64,000 nt of DNA from contig JAJTWR010000047.1 in the NCBI GenBank assembly GCA_021613335.1, forward strand, positions 124,001 through 188,000, read 5' to 3'. The notes under the pieces were generated by a model. That model ran no database searches, was not told where the DNA came from, and saw nothing but the letters and a program-made list of their open reading frames with translations. Source of the DNA: Whitmania pigra. Taxonomy: Eukaryota; Annelida; Clitellata; Hirudinida; Haemopidae. Shown one piece after another: positions 58,584 to 64,000 of the stretch (position 1 is its first letter; the number at the start of each line of letters is the position of its first letter). Both the position numbers and the translations under genes were made by a program.

Positions 58584-59936
58584 TTGGTAAAAATAATAAT
58601 AATAATAATAAAAATAATAATAATAATCTCAATTCTGCCATATTTTTCAAAAATTTTCGAAAAGGCCGTATATCGTCGAGTTGAATCATTCTTATCAAGG
58701 TTTAGTCTGCTTAATAACAAGCAATTCGGATTTCGAAAAAATCACTCAACATATATGCCTCTACTCTTACTTTATTCGAAAATTGCCGACGCTCTGGACC
58801 GTGGTGAGTTCACCATCGGTGTGTTTCTCGATCTATCAAAGGCATTTGATACCGTAAATCATGAGATACTTTTGTCGAAACTTTATCATTACGGTTTGCG
58901 TGGTTGTGTTTTGAAGTGGTTCACCAGTTATTTGTCGGGTCGTAAACAATTGACAGAATTTAACGGGTTTCAATCTTCGTTTAGTGACGTAGCTTGTGGC
59001 GTTCCTCAAGGGTCTATTCTTGGCCCCTTGCTATTCATAATTTATATTAACGATTTACATAACTCATCATCTTTACTTACATTTTTATTATTCGCAGACG
59101 ATACAAATGTATTTGCTTCTGGCAAAAATCTTAATGACTTAATTATCAGCATCAATAGGGAGTTAACAAATGTTGACACTTGGTTTCGCGCCAATAAGTT
59201 ATCTTTAAATGTCGACAAGACAAATTTTATGCTGTTTTGCTCAAAAAATAAGGACAGAACCCATAGTATTCAACATTGCATCAACAACTTACAGATTAAA
59301 CATGTCACCTCTACCAAATTCCTCGGCATTATTATCGATGATAGATTAAACTGGTTTTTGCATATCAATTACGTTGCCTCCAAAATTTTAAAAAACATTG
59401 GCATCATGTCAAAGGTCTCTTCATTTGTTGATAAAAAAATTCTCATTATGCTTTATTATTTTTTAATATATCCTTATCTCATCTATTGTAATATCGCCTG
59501 GGCCTCTAACTATCCCTCTAAACTTATCCACTTACTTACACTCCAAAAAAGAATAATTCGTACTATATTTTCGTACTATCTTTAATATATCCTTATCTCA
59601 TCTATTGTAATATCGCCTGGGCCTCTACCTATCCCTCTAAACTTATCCACTTACTTACACTCCAAAAAAGAATAATTCGTACTATATTTCGTCTCCATCC
59701 ACGTGCCCATACAAAGGACTTTTTTTATTTCAAATGGACTTCTAAATATATATCAGATCAATAAATTCCAAACTTGCCTCTTCATATACAATTATGAACA
59801 TAACTTGCTGCCTCCATCCTTTAATAATACGTTTTTCAAATCATCAGATGTCCACTCTTACAATCTTAGATCATCCAATCAATTGAGATCTGAATTTTCC
59901 CGTACCACCTTCAAAAATTATTTAACTGTTTAAAGT
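58584..59936 (+). pseudogene. 5'-truncated LINE (non-LTR retrotransposon) reverse transcriptase, broken near its 3' end
   Basis: Frame 58584-59585 starts with microsatellite-derived Ile codons, then reverse-transcriptase blocks: FEKAVYRRVESFL, NKQFGFRKNHST, FLDLSKAFDTVNHEIL, GVPQGSILGPLLFIIYINDL and the catalytic FADD (LLFADDTNVF), then NKLSLNVDKTNFMLF. A C-terminal part (LLNIYQINKFQTCLF, HSYNLRSSNQLR) continues at 59703-59933. A 119-bp tandem duplication puts a stop at 59583-59585 and separates the two. The motifs fit the jockey/CR1-like LINE group; the clade is not certain. The endonuclease and ORF1 are missing. Confidence 0.88.
59462..59695. repeat. 119-bp tandem duplication inside the LINE copy
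   Basis: Copies start at 59462 and 59581 and differ by about one substitution plus small differences at the end. Because 119 is not a multiple of three it breaks the frame. Confidence 0.93.
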
Positions 59937-60120
59937 TGTTTTGCATAATTACGAATTTGAACATTTAATAAATAAAAAGATTCTTTCAACTTAAAGTAGT
60001 GTTTATGAACTTTAAAATTTCTTTATTATTTATTAAATAATTATAGAAACTAAAAAAATATATAACAATTAAATTAAAAATAAGTAAAATATTAAATTAT
60101 TGAAAAAAACCTATATGAGA

Positions 60121-60900
60121 CTAATGATGAAGTGGGCCGCCATGACCAAATTTCCCGGGCCGGTTTTTTAAGCCAGTCTGACCCTGATGGTGAGCCCAAT
60201 TAACAGTTAGATGTTTAATATGAAATATGGCACTGCTTTTGTTTGCAAATGTAGTCTGTCTATGTCTGCTCCAACAGTAGAAGTCCCAATGGCAATGATG
60301 CTGCCAAGGGTTCTCTGTAAGCAGAGATCTTAACTTCGATTTCTTGTTTTTCATTGTAGAAAACAGGTGTTCGTAAGAGTGGGTGCTTCCGAACAGTGCA
60401 ATGAACTTCCTAGCGTCCTGTGAAAGATTGATATATTTGGTTGTTGACACTTTTATCATGCTCAGCGAAAGCTTTTTTAAGTAATTGTTATTCTGAATAT
60501 CAATGAGTTCCAGCTGGTATTTGTCAGCAGCGTAGGATCAATCGAAAATGGAATACTGATTTGCTTTACGGTGCCTGGGTGCCTTCTGAACTCCAGTATA
60601 CATAAGCAGGTTTTGTAACTAAGTCAGAGTATCAGTAGGCCTTGCCGAAAAGGACTGGGTAATGTATAACTTTTTTCAGAATCAGCTGTGAGTGAACTAG
60701 CTTCAACTTCTGAATGAACGGCCCAATATGTTCACATCAATATGTTCACATATGTTTGCATCAGCTAGTTCTTTCCTTGAAGTCTGACGTTCAACTCGGC
60801 CATGAATTTCGTCATGTAGAATAGAAACGCCAAATCATCCAACCATGGGTCATCATCCAGGATTCTTACATTGGTCATCATGGATATTTGCCAGCTGACA
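60121..60900 (-). pseudogene. Decayed hAT-like transposase (GTF2IRD2/ZBED type), C-terminal part
   Basis: On the - strand the frame at 60459-60121 contains KFIALFGSTHSYEHLFSTMKNKKSKLRSLLT, shown here as FGSTHSYEHLFSTMKNKKS, which matches the hAT C-terminal dimerisation region. A shift near LLTEN moves the rest (GSIIAIGTSTVGADID) into another frame. Farther upstream, at about 60855-60760, DDPWLDDLAFLFYMTKFMAE and LNVRLQGKN match another conserved hAT block. Stops and shifts separate the pieces, so it is dead. No terminal repeats were identified. Confidence 0.72.
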
Positions 60901-60959
60901 TTAGGAGCGGTTAAGGTGAAAGCGAGTAAGATCGAAGGATAAACTGAGAAGGACCAAAA

Positions 60960-62231
60960 ATGCCCAAGTCGTTGAATGAACTAAGTGTTATGGAACTGAA
61001 AGTAGAGCTGAGGTAAAGACAGTTGAACAGCAAAGGAAAGAAGGAAGAACTTATAGAACGTCTTGAGATATGGATAATCGACAATGGTTGTGACGTGGAC
61101 GATTACATATTTGAAGATCCTGGCCTTATAAAAATTATGGCCAAGATGGATGCCAATATGGACAAACTAGAGCAGCGCCTGATGAATCTCTTTACAGAAG
61201 AGGAAATTAAAATCAATAAATTAGACAGTGTCTCAAGCGAAACTATCAAAGAATCTTCGATTCCTGAAATGGAGCGTCAGGAGAAAATAACTGAGGTTTC
61301 CTTCGACAAAGCTGCCACTATGTGTCAACCAGAGGAGACTCCAACACCAAAAACAACATGCCAACTGAAGCATCAGCGACGCGCCCGATTACCACACTGG
61401 TCCCGGTTGAGAAAGAGAGCGAGGAAATTGTAGATGGAAGAACTTTAGGAAGCAAAGTGTTTCTTCCATGGAGTGAGGAATTGGGGAAGGAGCTGAGGGA
61501 AGAGCTGGTTGAGGAGAACGGTGCTGAGGAGACCTTTGCTGAGATAGGTGAGGGCAGTTTGGTGGTTGACGGGGACAGTCCAATAGTGGAGCTCCCCATA
61601 AATGTTGAGAATAAGGACAACGGTGAGCCGAAGGAGATTTTGGCAAACTCCAAAGAAGTCAGTGTCCGATAAGCCAGTTCCGTGCACGATTTCCTCGTTG
61701 GTGTCGGTTGTGGAGAAAACCAAAGGAATAATTGAAGGGGGGACTTTGGGAGAGACCAGAGTGGAGCATCCTCGCGTTGAGGAATCAGTGGAAGAACTGG
61801 ACCCGGAGAACAGTGGCGAGCGATTTGAGTTGGAGGATGCGGATGTCATTGCAGAGGAGAGTGGAGATGTTGGCGGTGAGGTGCTCGGTGATAATGAGTA
61901 CGTAGTTGAAAAGGTGGGATTGATGTCTGAGGAGTGCATTTGTGGAGTTCTCAGTCAGGGCGGGCTTTCTGGCCTTCGGAGGTCGTCGGAGACTCAGGGC
62001 GAGCCTTTAGTACTGTTGTTCGTCTTGCTGATCTTTTTCATCAAGCGTTTTTGTGTAGATACCGGAGGAGGACGGGCTTGCATTGACACGATTATGGCGG
62101 TGCATAAACACCATGTGAGAGATTGTGTCCCGAGAGTAAAAATGAAGGTGGCACACATCCGCCGACTGGCGAGGAATCACGGGAGCAGCTTGTTCGGGAC
62201 GAACAAATTTAAGGAGGGTGCAATGTTGTAA
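60960..62231 (+). pseudogene. SAP-domain retroelement-like ORF, broken
   Basis: ATG at 60960 opens MPKSLNELSVMELKVELR, then TAA at 61014, then the same frame continues RQLNSKGKKEELIERL: together a SAP fold of the kind found at the N-terminus of some LTR-element Gag proteins. An acidic, Glu-rich, coiled-coil-like region follows in two frames (61023-61433 and 61322-61672), returning to the first frame at 61602-62231. The end (FGTNKFKEGAML, then TGTTGTAAAC) looks like a pol C-terminus running into an LTR. No protease, RT or integrase remains. The host-gene alternative (a spliced SAP protein) is less likely given the stop in the SAP domain. Confidence 0.5.
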
Positions 62232-62824
62232 ACTTGGCAATAAATGTTTAAAATTATATTGCCGAGAATAATTAGATTTAAATCTAACTATATTTGCGGT
62301 AATATTCATTATCTTTTTCTACGTGGTAGTATCTACTTTATGACACACAAAGGAGCCAACAGCATCCAACACAGCTTACAGTTCTAAAGTACTTCATATC
62401 CTTGGCGCACTTACCTTCGATTATTCAGTTCAGTTAACTGAATACTTGCTTAATAAACTTACTCTAAAACTTACTATTTCCCGGACCCCAGGTTATATTA
62501 AGTTAGGGAGATTTGCTTTAGATCCTAAGTTTAGATACCTAAACAGTATCATATCAACCTTAAAAAGTCATTATGGCACACAATTTTGATATTTTTATTT
62601 TTCCATTTTATTATTAATTTTTACACGTCCCATCAAAATGCCGTCCCTTGGTTTGTGGACCGCCATTCCCGCCCCCTTTGCTATGCTTCTGCCCTACACT
62701 GGGCGCGCTATTTAAGTTTGAACTTCAACCTATTTTGAGAGTTGCTTAGAGTTTTTAGTTCTGTTGTTTCGAATACGAATTGAAAAGTTTGAGTTCTAAT
62801 AAAATAAATTTATTGACATTTACA
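62224..62824 (+). repeat. Candidate LTR (about 600 bp) of the SAP-domain element
   Basis: Begins TG after a purine-rich run (aaggagggtgcaa) and ends CA after AATAAA (about 62801). It has a TATA-like ctatttaag near 62710. No second copy is in the window, so the LTR borders are inferred. Confidence 0.4.
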
Positions 62825-62852
62825 GGTAAGTGAAAAGTCTAAAAAAATATCC

Positions 62853-63247
<395 letters not shown>

Positions 63248-63248
<1 letters not shown>

Positions 63249-63439
63249 TGGAAAATTTTAAATCACTGATTGTGAGCCATGACCTATCCAGGGAAGACAG
63301 AGAACAGTGCAAAGTGTTGATAAAGAAGGCCAAACAAGAAAAAGAAAGAACAGGTGAAGTTGAAAAGTTTACTTACAAAGTGAGAGGAGAGCCAGGATCC
63401 TTCTACGTTGTCACTGTTAGGAGGCCGAATTTTTTATAA
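63248..63439 (+). CDS. Small ORF of a retroelement (upstream ORF of two)
   Basis: 63 residues starting immediately after (AAT)n. The segment SREDREQCKVLIKKAKQEK followed by YKVRGEPGSFYVVTVRR resembles the short RGPPG-containing segment found upstream of reverse transcriptase in invertebrate retroelement proteins; this is recalled, not searched. It ends with TAA overlapping the next ATG (TAATG). Confidence 0.5.
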
Positions 63440-64000
63440 TGAAAGAGTCAAAAGAAATGAAAGAAAAAGGGTATGTATGGCGAGACAGAAATCCAGATAT
63501 TTTCCCGGGCATGAACCCCAATAATTTGAGTAATCAAAAAAGATTTATCATCAAAGAAAACAAGCTCACAACACTAGAAATTGAAGAAATTATGGCAGAT
63601 GTTGCTTCGAAAACTGGGGACTGCCAAGATTCCGCTCATGATGTGGATGATGACGGCTGCAACAGATCAGTGGAGTATCATACTATTGGAACAGTTGCCA
63701 GCAGAACAGAGAAGGAAATGACAAAAGAAATAGACATCAAAAATATGGAAATGAAAATCGCTTCAAAAGTCAGTGAGGTCAGAAAATACAAAATCGAAGA
63801 AAGGAAGAAATTAAATAAAATAAAAAACGTTAGGTTGATCACCAAAGAAATAGAATTGGCGAACGAGGCACTGCATAACATTACTGCAAATACCACCTTA
63901 AATCAAACAGAAGTTAATGAATGGATCTATGCGACCACGGCTGTGATTGCAGGAGAAAGACCTGAAATCAGAAATGGAACACAACGATTAGAGATGCCGA
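63439..64000 (+). CDS. Retroelement ORF 2, N-terminal part, continues past the window
   Basis: The ATG at 63439-63441 overlaps the previous stop. The frame is open for 187 codons to the window edge. It is charged and helical (EKEMTKEIDIKNMEMKIAS, VRLITKEIELANEALHNI) and ends with NEWIYATTAVIAGERPEIR, a pattern like the linker that precedes RT in several LINE families. No RT motif is reached inside the window, so the class is inferred. Confidence 0.5.
   Translation, partial: MKESKEMKEKGYVWRDRNPDIFPGMNPNNLSNQKRFIIKENKLTTLEIEEIMADVASKTGDCQDSAHDVDDDGCNRSVEYHTIGTVASRTEKEMTKEIDIKNMEMKIASKVSEVRKYKIEERKKLNKIKNVRLITKEIELANEALHNITANTTLNQTEVNEWIYATTAVIAGERPEIRNGTQRLEMP

Noticed and set aside
61318..61939. 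- strand ORFs of 111 and 164 aa rich in Ser/Pro
   Set aside because: Antisense of the Glu-rich SAP-element region; acidic codons read backwards give Ser/Pro/Leu.

Overview
The window is nuclear DNA of an invertebrate animal. It is AT-rich, its genes are split by GT-AG introns, it is crowded with (AAT)n and (ATG)n microsatellites, and it encodes metazoan proteins (MED23, ARFGAP2/3, HIPK, LSM14). The LINE, Ty3/gypsy and hAT-like relics fit a spiralian (annelid, mollusc or similar), but I cannot name the species. Exon boundaries below were read by hand from splice sites, codon phase and remembered family conservation; no alignment was run. Region 1-11.1 kb: the 3' part of MED23 (+ strand, 15 exons visible, gene continues off the left edge) faces ARFGAP2/3 (- strand, 11 coding exons read, ArfGAP zinc finger to the C-terminal repeats). 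Region 11.1-19.4 kb: no gene found; it holds a decayed pogo-like DNA transposon with inverted ends (about 12.0-13.0 kb) and probably the HIPK 3' UTR. Region 19.4-40.4 kb: a HIPK-family kinase gene (- strand, 14 coding exons read over 21 kb) whose introns are full of microsatellites and minisatellites. Region 40.4-47.0 kb: a 2.6-kb head-to-head spacer, then LSM14 (+ strand, 10 exons, complete) with two upstream ORFs stacked against its start codon. Region 47.0-50.6 kb: noncoding DNA, a 112-bp tandem repeat, and a candidate small - strand gene with 33-nt exons. Region 50.6-58.2 kb: a satellite block of about 179-bp monomers with an apparent four-monomer higher-order repeat. Its diverged part is split by a full-length Ty3/gypsy LTR retrotransposon (- strand, two 458-bp LTRs that look identical, gag and pol open, ggtc target duplication). 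Region 58.2-64.0 kb: a graveyard of elements, namely a broken LINE reverse-transcriptase copy, a decayed hAT-like transposase, a SAP-domain LTR-element remnant with a candidate LTR, a roughly 400-bp (AAT)n tract, and the start of a two-ORF retroelement whose ORFs meet at a TAATG stop/start that runs off the right edge. Functionally the four host genes are unrelated housekeeping or regulatory genes (transcription, Golgi traffic, signalling, mRNA storage). I see no operon or cluster logic; the sharp boundary is between the gene-bearing left 47-50 kb and the repeat-dominated right 14 kb.
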